This document shows positions 35,301-46,022 of a stretch of DNA of 64,000 nucleotides, piece after piece. Origin of the DNA: Phoenix dactylifera (Eukaryota; Streptophyta; Magnoliopsida; Arecales; Arecaceae); contig NC_052405.1 of assembly GCF_009389715.1 (NCBI RefSeq), positions 9,899,194-9,963,193 of the forward strand. Direction: 5' to 3'. The translations under genes and the position numbers were made by a program. Under the pieces are notes generated by a model. It saw only the letters and a program-made list of their open reading frames with translations, had not been told where the DNA came from and did no database searches. Each line of letters opens with the position of its first letter. Position 1 is the first letter of the stretch.

Positions 35301-37943
35301 CATGTGGCTTATCTCATTTTACCCAAGTGATAGGAAAAGAGTGTATTTGAAGCACTTGCACTAGTAACTGGGTTGAACATTAAACATCAAATAGAAAAGC
35401 AAAGAATCTTATTTCATGGCTTTTTTATACATCTATTTTTATTTTTTTTGAATAGTGCTATGAGTTATTGATGCTTTCTTCTCTCTCTTTTTTCCCTTCA
35501 TTTTTGTGGCAGTCAATGCTTGTTTTCTTCAGGCCAATCAAATTTGCGATAACATTCACTTTTGGGAATTTGCTTGCACTTGGAAGGTCCGTACCCAAGT
35601 TCAGTGAAAGCTACTTTTTTCTTGATTGCATGATATAAGTTGCTTCTTGTTGTTTGTCTTCGTTACATTATATATGATCAAATGAGAAATATGTCAAAAG
35701 AGACACTGTTATCTGGTAGGATGTTTCCATTCTGTTTTTGCTAAATATATCTCCTTTTCTTGCAATTTTTTCGTGCAAAATGGTGAGAAACTACTATTAA
35801 TTGTAAGTCTTTGTATAGGAGTAGACTTTCAGTCAGAACTAGGTGACAAAAAAAAAAAAAGAATTGTTCATGCATGTTTTCTCCAAAAAAAAGTTCATGC
35901 ATGTCAATAGAGTTTATTTTTGTGATTCTAACAATAGATTCAGGGAAGTTTGCTTTATGTTTCTGAGACAGCTAAAGGTTTTGTGTTTTGTTTGATATAT
36001 TGTCCTTGAAAAATTTTCACCTATGATCTACTTTGTATTTTTTGAATAGTTGCATCATGTGGTTTTTATTTATCATCCATCCTATGTACATTAAGAAATT
36101 TTCTATGTTCTTTTACCATCGATTTTTTCCCTGAGTTATTAAAGCTTAGGTTTTTATATTTAATTCTTTTTCGAGGCGGTATCTCAGTTACTTTTCCCCC
36201 TTAATCTTTTTTTCCCTGGATACTAAATTTGAAATTTTTTGGATGGCAGCACAGCATTTCTTATAGGCCCCAAACGACAAGTTGACATGATGCTTGATCC
36301 TGTTCGTATATATGCAACTGCTTTATACATTGCAAGTATGATAGTAGCTTTGTTTTGTGCTCTTTACGTAAGTATGTTGGAACCTCATTTTACATTGAAT
36401 TGTCCATTTCATGTTTCATCTGTATGCTGTATCATGGGGTTCACTATACATTTCAAGTACCACAGGTGCACAGTAGACTCTTGACACTTCTGGCTATAAT
36501 TTTAGAGTTTGGTGCTCTGGTATGGTAAGTCATTCTTCGGCATTCCATACATGATATTTCAGTTTCTTGTTTTATGGATGTTTACTCATTACTCACTTGT
36601 TATGTTAGTTTATTCATCTTTTTTTTTTTTTGAGGGCATACTTTCATTGACATGTTTTTTCTTTTTAATTTTTTAGTCTAATGGTTTTTTTGGGGAGAGA
36701 ACTTAGATCTTAAGCTCATATGTTCCATCATCACCATATATTTATTTCTTAGGTTGGTGCAATTGGTTGCTTTCTATTCTCGAAAGACAAATGGCTTTTA
36801 AGTGATAACTTCTTGTAATATCAATGTCATGTCATGGTTAAGGTTTGTTTCCATTTTGTTTATCTTAACCAACAAGCCTTATCCAATCTATATGATCTAT
36901 GATCTATAAGGTTTTAGAATGTTTTTTCCCTCTAAATTGGTGCCGTTTCTGGCAAAAACATCTTTGAGAAGGGAGGGTCTTTTGGGTAAAATGTGTAAGG
37001 CCAGTTGGTGGGTAGAGAGACCTGGCTTATGCACTGTAAACTCATACAACCGGGCAGTAACGACCCTAGGTTTTCCCAAGACTTAAGAGTAGTCTAGATG
37101 AAGAAGGAAGCTAGATTATAGATGGAAAGAAAGCTTGGTACCTCTGCAGGGCTCAAAATTGATGAGAGCAAGACAGACCCTTGACATTAGTTGCCAGAAG
37201 TTATGAGAGGCTATCCCTGATAAATTAGGGAACCCTTGATGATCATGTGCTGTGAAGACAGATGCTGGGCTGTCAGTCTCATTTGTGTAAGACTTGTCAG
37301 ATAGCTTATTTGTATGTTAAATTCATACAAATAAGGAGGGGCTAGTGGTCTAAGTGCTATGGTCATGCCAGATGAATGCTAGTGGTGATCCCAATAAGGA
37401 GGGGCTGCAAGGGGAAGACTAAGGAAACCAGTATATGAGGTTAATTTAAAGACTTGATCTGCCCCTTGGTAGCTAATTGGCAATGAATATTTGTGAGACC
37501 TGTTTCGAGTGCTAGAGTTTTTCCACCTCATACTTGCTTCTTTATGTGACATCACATGTTCCATATGGTCTGTCATCATAATGGCTCTTTTTTTCTCCAA
37601 ATGATATAATGCACTTGGCATAATACCTCGGTTACTTTTGCAATGGCATGTAGAATCATCCTATAGACACTTACAGAGATACCTATCCTGTTTGCCATCA
37701 TCAATATGTGATCCTTGTTCAGCTTCACAAGGTCCTTGCTTCCAACTTCTCTTGTTTGTGGTGTTAAAAATCTTAGAACTTCGTTTAGGTTGAATCTATA
37801 CCTTGGTCTTCTTGTTTGTTGCATTTGCTTGATCATGGCCCAACGGTTCATTTCATGTTTCCAGGTACAGTCTCAGTTACATTCCATTTGCACGCTCAAT
37901 TGTTTCCAAAATTATGGCATCGTGCTTCGACACCGAGTTTTAA
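29327..37943 (+). CDS. SFT2-family vesicle transport membrane protein
   Basis: Six exons: 29327-29461, 33732-33785, 35513-35586, 36250-36367, 36466-36524, 37865-37943; 172 residues in phase. SFT2 proteins are tetraspanning Golgi proteins acting with Got1 in fusion of endosome-derived vesicles with the Golgi. The cytosolic N-terminus (residues 1-45) ends with SFFDDFNRDCTLSTQQ, a family signature, followed by RLYGF. Four hydrophobic helices lie at about 47-70, 73-95, 110-130 and 134-155. Between helices 2 and 3 sits the conserved AFLIGPKRQVDMMLDPVR; the C-terminus is YIPFARSIVSKI...CFDTEF. Length and motifs match plant homologues and no lesion is seen. Intron 1 is 4.3 kb and hosts several MITE-like repeats. 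Confidence 0.96.
30671..30978 (+). mobile_element. MITE-like element, copy A (SFT2 intron 1)
   Basis: About 308 bp with inverted ends: the left reads TACATATCCTCCTAAATATT, the right ends ATATTTAGGAGGGTATAAAT, the reverse complement of the same text. The centre contains CCATGCCATCTAACACTATT. Non-coding. Related copies lie at 30988-31100, 31269-31583 (opposite orientation) and 21466-22603. Confidence 0.7.
30988..31100 (+). mobile_element. MITE-like element, copy B, truncated
   Basis: Starts with GAATATCCTCCTAAATATTG and follows the left third of copy A, then stops near 31100 without the central or right parts. Confidence 0.6.
31269..31583 (-). mobile_element. MITE-like element, copy C, inverted relative to copy A
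   Basis: Ends are ACATGTAAACCCTCCTAAAT on the left and ATATTTAGGAGGATGTGTAC on the right. The centre holds the reverse complement of the copy A core (GGCATTAGATGGTGTGGGC). Because A and C lie 290 bp apart in opposite orientation within one intron, the pre-mRNA could fold back on itself. Confidence 0.7.
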
Positions 37944-38364
37944 GCTTGACTTCACCAAATGCTGAAAGAGCAGGCACCTTGCTCACGGGTTACCTGATAG
38001 CTGAAGTTTGTGCTCAAACACACAGCAGCAGGCTCTTGTTGTAATTCTGAACATGAACAACATGTGCAGCTGACGTCGAAAATTGGGCTTTGCCCTGATT
38101 GCGTATTGTCTATTCTTACATCATTCTGTCAATGTGGCATTCAAAAAGTGAAGTACAGGTTAGGGTTCGGCATGGTTTGAGGCATTGGATGACTGTGTCG
38201 ATCACATCTATATGTTGTCATGCAAAGACACTGTGGTCTGATGGGTAATTTGGCAATGTAATCCAGATGTGGTTTATTTGTTGGTTTTATTTTACTTTTG
38301 TCGTTGGATCAAGTTGTTTAGATAGAACTGCTCCATAGCATTGTGCAGCTTCTTTGTTAGAGAA

Positions 38365-39230
38365 GGGAGCTAGTATTTCTTTTATTTTCTTTTTCACCTT
38401 TGATACAAAAAAGCATGATGCCTATTGTGTAAATGTGAGATAGCACATTAAATTCTTAATTTGCGAAGTTTGTTCTCATGCATCTCTCTATGCAGTACAT
38501 CCTGCAATGCAGAAGTCGAAGTTGGCTAGATGGCCAGGTTGTTTGTTGATGCTTTGATGTTATTGTAGCACTCGACGGCGAAGCAGCTACCGGAAATGAG
38601 CAGTGAAGCACCCCCTTGACCTTGCTTGATTGCAACATGAAGTGTGACTTACCGAAGGGAGCTAGTATTACTTTTGATTTCTTTTTCTCCTTTGATACAA
38701 AAGAGCATGATGCATGTTGTGTAAATGCGAGATAGTGTATTAATTCTCAATTTGCGAAGGTAGTTCTCATGCATCCCTCTATGCAGTACATCCTGAAATG
38801 CAGAAGTCGAAGTTGGCTAGATGGCCAGGTTGCTTGTTGATGCTTTGATGTTATTGGACCACTCGACGGGGAAGCATCTACTGGAAATGAGCAGTGAAGC
38901 ACCTCCTTGACCTTCCTTGATTGCAACATGAAGTGTGACTAGGGAGCTAGTATTACTTTTGTTTTCTTTTTCTCCTTTGATACAAAAGAGCATGATGCCT
39001 GCTGTGTAAATGTGAGATAGCGCATTAAATTCTCAATCTGCGAAGTTAGTTCTCATGCATCCCTCTATGCAATACATTCTGCAATGCAGTAAGTTGAAGT
39101 TGGCTAGATGGGCAGGTTTCTTGTTGATATTTTGATGTTCTTGTAGCGCTCGATGGCGAAGCAGCTACTGGAAATGAGGAGTGAAGCACCCCCTCGACCC
39201 TGCTTGATTGCAACATGAAGTGTAACCTAC
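38365..39230. repeat. Threefold tandem repeat, unit about 285-292 bp, behind SFT2
   Basis: Three copies start with GGGAGCTAGTATT(A/T)CTTTT at 38365, 38657 and 38942 and run to AACATGAAGTGT(G/A)AC. They are highly similar, with a few substitutions and short indels (copy 3 has one extra base near AGTAAGTTG). They begin about 420 bp after the SFT2 stop and may reach into its 3' UTR. Antisense open frames of 60 codons in copies 1 and 2 match each other but are broken by the indel in copy 3, so I do not call them genes. Confidence 0.93.
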
Positions 39231-40482
39231 AACCTTCAATCTCCAGGTTTTAAACTTTCCGTGAGATCACCATGCGAGGAAGGAAACAGAAAGATGTGCT
39301 CTCCTGATTTCACCCTATAGGAAATGGAACAAAACCAGCTCCTCCAAGAGTACGTGGATTCTGATAAATAAATTTTCTTCTTTTTAAATGAATTGATCCA
39401 AGAGTAAAACTAAAAGGTTGCATCATTAAAAAAAAAAAGAAAAGAGAAGAAGAGGCCATTTATCAATTTTACTTTGGTTGGATGATAGTTTTATCTAGGT
39501 TCATGAGATTGGTGATATGGTCCAAAAAATGGAGGAATAAATCAAAATAAATATATTATATCACTTTGATGTATTTTCAATCAAAAAGGGAAATTTACAA
39601 TTGTGTTTTTATTTCTCTTTTTTTATGGCTTGAGTTTTTTTTATCCCGTTTTCAAATTTTTAAGTTTTGATGCCCTTGGTTCCATGACTAAGCTGCGACT
39701 TCAAATGTGCATGGCATGTTCAACATACGTGTATGGTATTATAAGAAAACATTCATAGGAGACAAAGTTAGTGTTGGCCTTCACATGAGCAAGTAATTGG
39801 AGCTTATCTATTAAAATAAGATATGCAACCATCCAAAATTTTAAAACAAGAATTCCAACCCCCAAAACATAGTGATGGTATTCTCCAAATTATTCAAATA
39901 TTTCTTGAATTATTCCTTTTATTTCCTCTTGGTCAAATAATTCTCCAAATTATTCTCCACAAACAAATCAAAGTAGAATGATTTACTCAAAAAATATTAA
40001 AAATATAATATTTGCTCATTTAATTGACCATGATTTTACACTTGGTCTGCCAAAAAAAGCATGTAGAATCTAATCCTGTAAACACTTACACTGGCTCGAA
40101 AAATCCGAATATATTCCAAATCAATGATGTTAAACTTTGTTTCTAATGATGGAGCTTTTTGCTATTATTTATAGTATTCTTACCTCTTTTATACTTATTT
40201 TAGTAAATAAATATATAATTATCTAAAAATTAGATATTTATATTTAAATTATCGAATTTTACATTCTTATTCTTCAAATAATTTTTTTTTAAAAAAAAAA
40301 CTTCCGACAGATTTACCGGATCTATCCCGAATTCCGAATCTTTTGACAGCACAGGTTTGGATGGAACTATCTCCTCTCGGGGACAGGTGAGTCGGGTCCG
40401 AGTCGGCCCCGTCCCGGAAGATGGATAGATAAATATTATTGCGTTTCCTTCCGCCGCAAAATTTTCCGACCAAGAAGGAGGA
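39231..40482. other. Intergenic DNA upstream of the ycf45-like gene
   Basis: AT-rich; no gene or clear element recognised. The last 100-200 bp should contain the promoter of the gene starting at 40483; they become GC-rich near 40340-40480. Confidence 0.6.
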
Positions 40483-43400
40483 ATGGGCGTGCTCTCAGTT
40501 TATCCTCGGCCTATTCCACATAAAATCCTTCACGGCTTCCTCTCCACTAGGCCTTTGAGATCGCGATTGGTTTCCCTCCCCACTCCAAGGAGAAATCCTC
40601 GTCGAGTTCGGTGCTCTTCGCACTCCGAAGCTACGGAGGATGGCTTCGTAGTCGTCGAGGATGACCTCCACGCGCTTCTTCAAGTCAGTATCTTCGCTAC
40701 TCCACTCCCTGTTCTTATAGCGTTATGCGTTCTCTCTTTTCTTTTCTTTCTAGTAATGCCTTTTCGCCCCTCTTTCAATTAATGTATTTTTAAATTTAAA
40801 AAAAAGGGTTTCTTCGATGTGGTGAGGAGGATGTGGAAGAAAAAAAACTTCTTTTGCAACATTTAGATGACATAAAGCCAAATGAGTTTATCAAAATATG
40901 GAGCAAGATTGGATGTCAAGTAGAGTGGGATGATAAGGCCAATCGGAAACAATTCCTAGAACTAACACTAGGGCATATAAAGATGCAATTTTTGGTAAAA
41001 GATTAAATGTCTTTCATTTGACTCTATTGTGTAGCTCGCAGCGCTGAAGTAAAAAACTCGTCACTCAAGCAGGCTTCACCTCATTCTTAATTAATCATGT
41101 GCTACTGTACAATGCTATGATATTGTTGGTTGGATTTTGTTAAATTAGTTGTGTGCTAGCTAGATGTGTATCCACTTCGCCTATTCTTTTGGTGTTTCAC
41201 ATTGCAGTGAATAATAAAGTGATTCCATTGTGCTTGTTGTTTAGATGCATCGGTCTCCACTTATTATGGTGATCATTTTTGCACATTATTCGGTCATCAT
41301 AACGATCTCCTCTAACAAAAGCGCACCACATGGCACTTAAGATATATTGTAATAATTTAACTTGAGACTTGAAAAGGCAGGGTATTCGCAAATTCATGTC
41401 CCCTGCCACTTTGAGGCAAAATCTCAAAATGGCAAACAGCATGGCATCAAATGTTTTTGGTATTGACACTTTTGCTATGCCAATTTCGAATTTTCAACTA
41501 ACTTCCCAACATTGACTCATCTTTTGCAGATTTTACCCAAAGATTTGCGAGAGAATCTACAAAATGAACCTAGAAGAGCTCAACTTTTAGAGGTAAGTTT
41601 AGATGCAAGTCTCATCCTTCACTTGTTCTAACACGATCATTTGACATTTACCATATGCGTGGCACATGGACAGACATATTAATGAGGAGTAAAAGATGAA
41701 ATGATCATATATCATTTGGAATTATTGTTTATCTGTCTACACAATGCTTATTTTTGCTCACCATTTATTAGGTTATTCTGGATTTGGGCCGTAAGCCTGA
41801 AGCACGTTTCCTTGGGGAATCTGGTGGGCAGTATCTGAGGAATACAGAGGTATAAATAACTTGAGATAGAACTTTCACCTTTGGTTCTCTTTATAATTTT
41901 CTTTGTTCAATGTATGTTACTTCCCTTTCATTACAATTGGCACTCTCAATTTTTGAATTTTTACAATTCTCTAACCATATTCTGCGGTTTCTGACATTCT
42001 GTACGCTTACTCCTCAGTGTTTTGCGCCAGGTTTGGAACTTGCTTGACTCAGATTTTGTTTTTGCTTATCACTATAATTTTTCTATTATAATGAGATTTC
42101 TGTTGCACGGTTGTAGTTTTTTTTTTTTTTTGAAAAAAGTAAAAGGAAAGAAATGTTGCCTTCTTTTCCACATTCTAGATTTCACTGGATGAGTTGGTGG
42201 AAGCTCAGAAAGCAGTTGGAGAATTTGGAGGAGACAACCGTGCTGGCATTGAAGGTACCTTGCACAGAATATCTGCAATAAGGAGTAGGAAAGGGCTTAT
42301 TGTTGGGTTGACGTGTAGAGTTGGACGAGCAGTTACTGGTCATGTTGACATGGTCCGTGATCTCCTGCAATACCATGAAAGCATCCTCTTTCTAGGAAGG
42401 TATTATCGCCCTAGAGAAGAAGCATGATAGAGATTATTTGTGTAGTGCCTTTTGGACTACTTCCAATATAATGTCTGTTGTTGATTAACTGAATATATTG
42501 TCTGTCAAGCAAAATATCCAGGCAATCCCCATGATTTGAGCCTAAGTTGTTGATATAAGATATGTTCGGTGTAGCGTAGTTCTTCTAGATATAATAGCAA
42601 AGGAATTGGTGATAAAACCATCATGTGAATGACTTAGGAGGATGCTCATATAGGTAGATTGATATAAAACATCGACAAAGTACCCGCCACGAAAACCTTT
42701 TCCAAGATGATAAGTGCGGAGTTTGTTTTATAGACCATTGCTTTTTAGTGTCTATGATACTATGTTTTTCATTTCAATGATTAATGCTTATGCAATAATT
42801 AATACAAAATACCATTTAAGTTGGTTAATCTATAAATATGTTGGACCAGCCATATGATATTATTGATGAAGTTTGCACTCTAATGTCATGCCTACAATGC
42901 TTGTGTTTTTAAGCATGCTCGAGTTCTGAGTTTCCTTAATGATTGTATTTAATATTTGTATGACTTTGCATGTTAAAGTTCTTGGGTTTCTATGTTATGA
43001 GTAATTGATGTATGTTTGCCCATCTGCATCTTGTGGATTTTATATTTTCTAGGGTTTAATTTTGCTATAATTCCTCACTTTCTGTTCCACCAGGCCTGGA
43101 GTTGGTAAGACTACTGTCATGCGTGAGATTGCACGTGTCTTGGCTGATGAACTTCAAAAGCGAGTGGTATGCTAGTAACTTTTTATTCCTGTAGCTTCTT
43201 CTAATCTGTCACTTAAAATGCCTTACTTTCTTCATCAGTTCACTGATAATTAGGATAGGTAATTGTGGACACTAGCAATGAGATTGGTGGAGATGGGGAT
43301 ATTCCTCACGCAGCAATAGGGGGTGCAAGGAGAATGCAAGTTCCAGAACCATCCTTGCAGCACAGACTCATGATTGAAGCAGTCGAGAATCATATGCCTG

Positions 43401-46022
43401 AGGTGGTAATTGTTGACGAGATTGGTACTGAAGCAGAGGCAGTTGCTTGTAGGTCAATTGCAGAAAGGGGAGTGATGCTTATCGGTACTGCCCATGGAGA
43501 ACATTTGGGAAATATCATTAAAAACCCCACTCTTTCTGATCTGGTATACCACCGTACAAGTTATATGCATATGAGTCTTTTAGCATCAATGTTATGGCAT
43601 AAAATGCTTTGTAACTTGCAACTACTTCTGTAGAGCTTCAAAATATGATTTTATTTCAGGACATATGTCCTTTTCAAGTTATAATACAAGCGGTAATAGA
43701 GGAGATTTGGTAAATACAACAGAGACGAGGTTGCCAACATGGCCTCCTAGGCAATTGGACAGCCCCACTGGCTAGGTGTCTGATGCTCTCCAAGCTGCTT
43801 GGGGAGGTGGCCATCTGGGTGCCCATGTTGGCACTTAACCAAGTGCCGGGCCACTTTTCAGCTGCTTTGTTTCCTGGCAGCACCTATGTCTAATTTTATT
43901 GATCACTTTCGATTCCAATCATGTTTCTACATATATTTCATGAAATGTATTTATTATCTAATAATTTGGGGCACATAAATGGTATTGGAGTGTATTTATC
44001 AAATCACTTCAAGATCACAACCATCAATGTTGGTTCTTCTGTTATCTAAGGACAACGATCATTCAAGCTGCCTCTCTTAAGTCTAAACCATCCTCCCCAT
44101 CATGAGCAGCAAGAGGATTTTGGACAGTGAATAAGAGAAAGGGAGAAATCTGGAGGTCATGTTTGTTATATTTGTGATGATTTGATTATATGAGGCTATC
44201 TATTAAATCATAATAGTTTTCAGGAATTGCTAATTCCGTGTTCCCGCCTGGCCACCTAGGCTTTCTGCCAAGGCATTTAAGGGAGCCACCACCTATGACT
44301 GCTTAAGCTGAAAGGAGAGAAAATCGTATGGGTTTTTATGTTTCAGCAGCTTAGATAAACATGATGTTCATGGAACCTGCATGTTTTAATGCTGTTCGGG
44401 GTCCTATCTCCTTCAAGTTTTTTTTTCTTTTTCTTTTTCTCTCTTTCTTTTATTTTCGGTTGGGGGGTTGAGGGTGAGAGTGAAGAGGTACTCCTTAAGA
44501 TTTTTTTGGTTTATATCATTAAGTCAAATGCTTGTTACCTGCCTGCATTTTTTTACATTTTTATTAGTTTTATGTTGGAGAAAGTAGTTTTCTTAAGATA
44601 TAATGCTTTAATGATTTCCATTTGATCATTTGTTGAATGTCCAGGTTGGGGGAGTGGAAACTGTTACTCTAGGTGATGATGAGGCTCGAGCTAGACGTAG
44701 CCAGAAAAGCATTCTTGAGAGGAAAGCTCCTCCAACATTTCCTTTCCTTATTGAGATGAGGGAACGGAACTACTGGGTCGCTCACCGAGTAAGTTGTTTT
44801 TTTTTTGGGAATGAAAAAAGCATTGAGCAATACAGTTTCTATGTCCAGCTTAGCTTTGATATAGGATTGCAGAGATCTCTGGGTCACGATGGAATCAAAA
44901 TCTGTTATGACCTCGGTTTTCCCTTTTTCCTGTTTAACTCCATTACCATTCAGATTTGAAGTCAGCAAAAAAAGAAAGTTGGGTTTGGCATATAAGAGCA
45001 CAATCCTGGCACCACATCAGCATATGGGGAATGAAGCATGATAAACTAGTGATATATACTGACTGAATTTATTTGGTTTGCAATCCTTTAAAGCTTCGGT
45101 TAATTTTTTTATAAAGGATCAGCAGCACTGGTTCTTGTGGGTGAATTGGAGAATGCTCTGTAACCAGGTGCATGTAGCTGACTAGCTGGTCTCCAGTGGA
45201 AATTGTATCATTCATGTTCAGTGCATGTTAGACATTTGTGGCCCCGTTAGTTAAACATAATAATGCTAATATTAAGAACTCTCTTCTAATTAAATTAGAT
45301 TGCATTTCAAAGACTTGTATTTTGTAAAAAATATTTCAGATGGTTTTTATTGTTTTCTGAGCATAATATTTTATCATATTTATAATATTCATCGCTGTTC
45401 AATATTTGCACAGATGGGCATATTTTTTAAAAATATTTTTCATCTTTATTTCATCAATTACTTTGTATTCATATGCCCGCCACAGAAATTCCACTGCGGC
45501 TGCATAAATGGCACCTTTTCATTGTTAAAGATCATAGCTCTCTGTTCTTTTTGGTTGTGCAGACCGAAAGGAGTGTTGATATGTTGCTCCACAGCAAAAT
45601 GCCATTGGTAGAGGTATGATGGATGACAAATTTTTTTGTCGATCTTTGGTTTAAGCTTTAGACAATGATATTTCCAGCATGGCAATCTTTTTACAATTTT
45701 GCTCCAAATCTTTTTGTTGGATGTTTATGTAGACCTCCCCTTGAAATTAGGTGGTGGAATCAGTTTGTCAACTTATTGGGTGGAGATTTATACTCTGAAG
45801 AAAGATATTGTTGTCTTCACAATATTATTAGAATAATAATCCAATAACATGAGGTTCTTATTGACCGTCAGCATTTCTAGCGCCTAGATTCACCAAATTC
45901 TGCTTCAGCTGAAAATGCAGATCTTCATTATTGATAGTGGTGAACTGCAGGTGAGAAAGAGGGATGACCAGTTCAAGGTTGTAATTCAAAGATGGATAAC
46001 ATATGATGGAGAGGGAATATAG
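40483..46022 (+). CDS. Plastid AAA ATPase, ycf45/SpoIIIAA-like (SPD1 family)
   Basis: Nine exons: 40483-40683, 41530-41592, 41772-41849, 42179-42399, 43094-43166, 43259-43543, 44645-44788, 45563-45613, 45951-46022; 395 residues in phase. The N-terminus (about residues 1-48) is rich in Arg, Ser and Pro and fits a chloroplast transit peptide. A SpoIIIAA-like AAA domain follows: Walker A GRPGVGKT (187-194), [20 protein letters not shown] (213-232), Walker [10 protein letters not shown] (260-268), then GTAHGEHL and [18 protein letters not shown]. Such proteins are encoded as ycf45 in some algal plastids; the Arabidopsis relative SEEDLING PLASTID DEVELOPMENT1 is needed for plastid development. The substrate is unknown. 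The last exon ([15 protein letters not shown]) is assigned by phase and family-like sequence and is the least certain. There is no R3H domain as in cyanobacterial homologues. Confidence 0.88.

Noticed and set aside
37385-37465. Short stretch resembling the RGRPKxTWxEVxxxDLK end of LINE proteins in SFT2 intron 5
   Set aside because: Only a few residues agree and the Trp is missing, so it is too weak to list.
38456-38929. Two similar 60-codon antisense frames starting MLQS
   Set aside because: They lie in tandem repeat units, so similarity reflects duplication; the third unit is frameshifted and no family is recognised.
43690-44330. GC-rich words such as GCCTGGCCACCTAGGC in intron 6 of the ycf45-like gene
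   Set aside because: Possibly a decayed repeat, but I could not find borders or a second clear copy.
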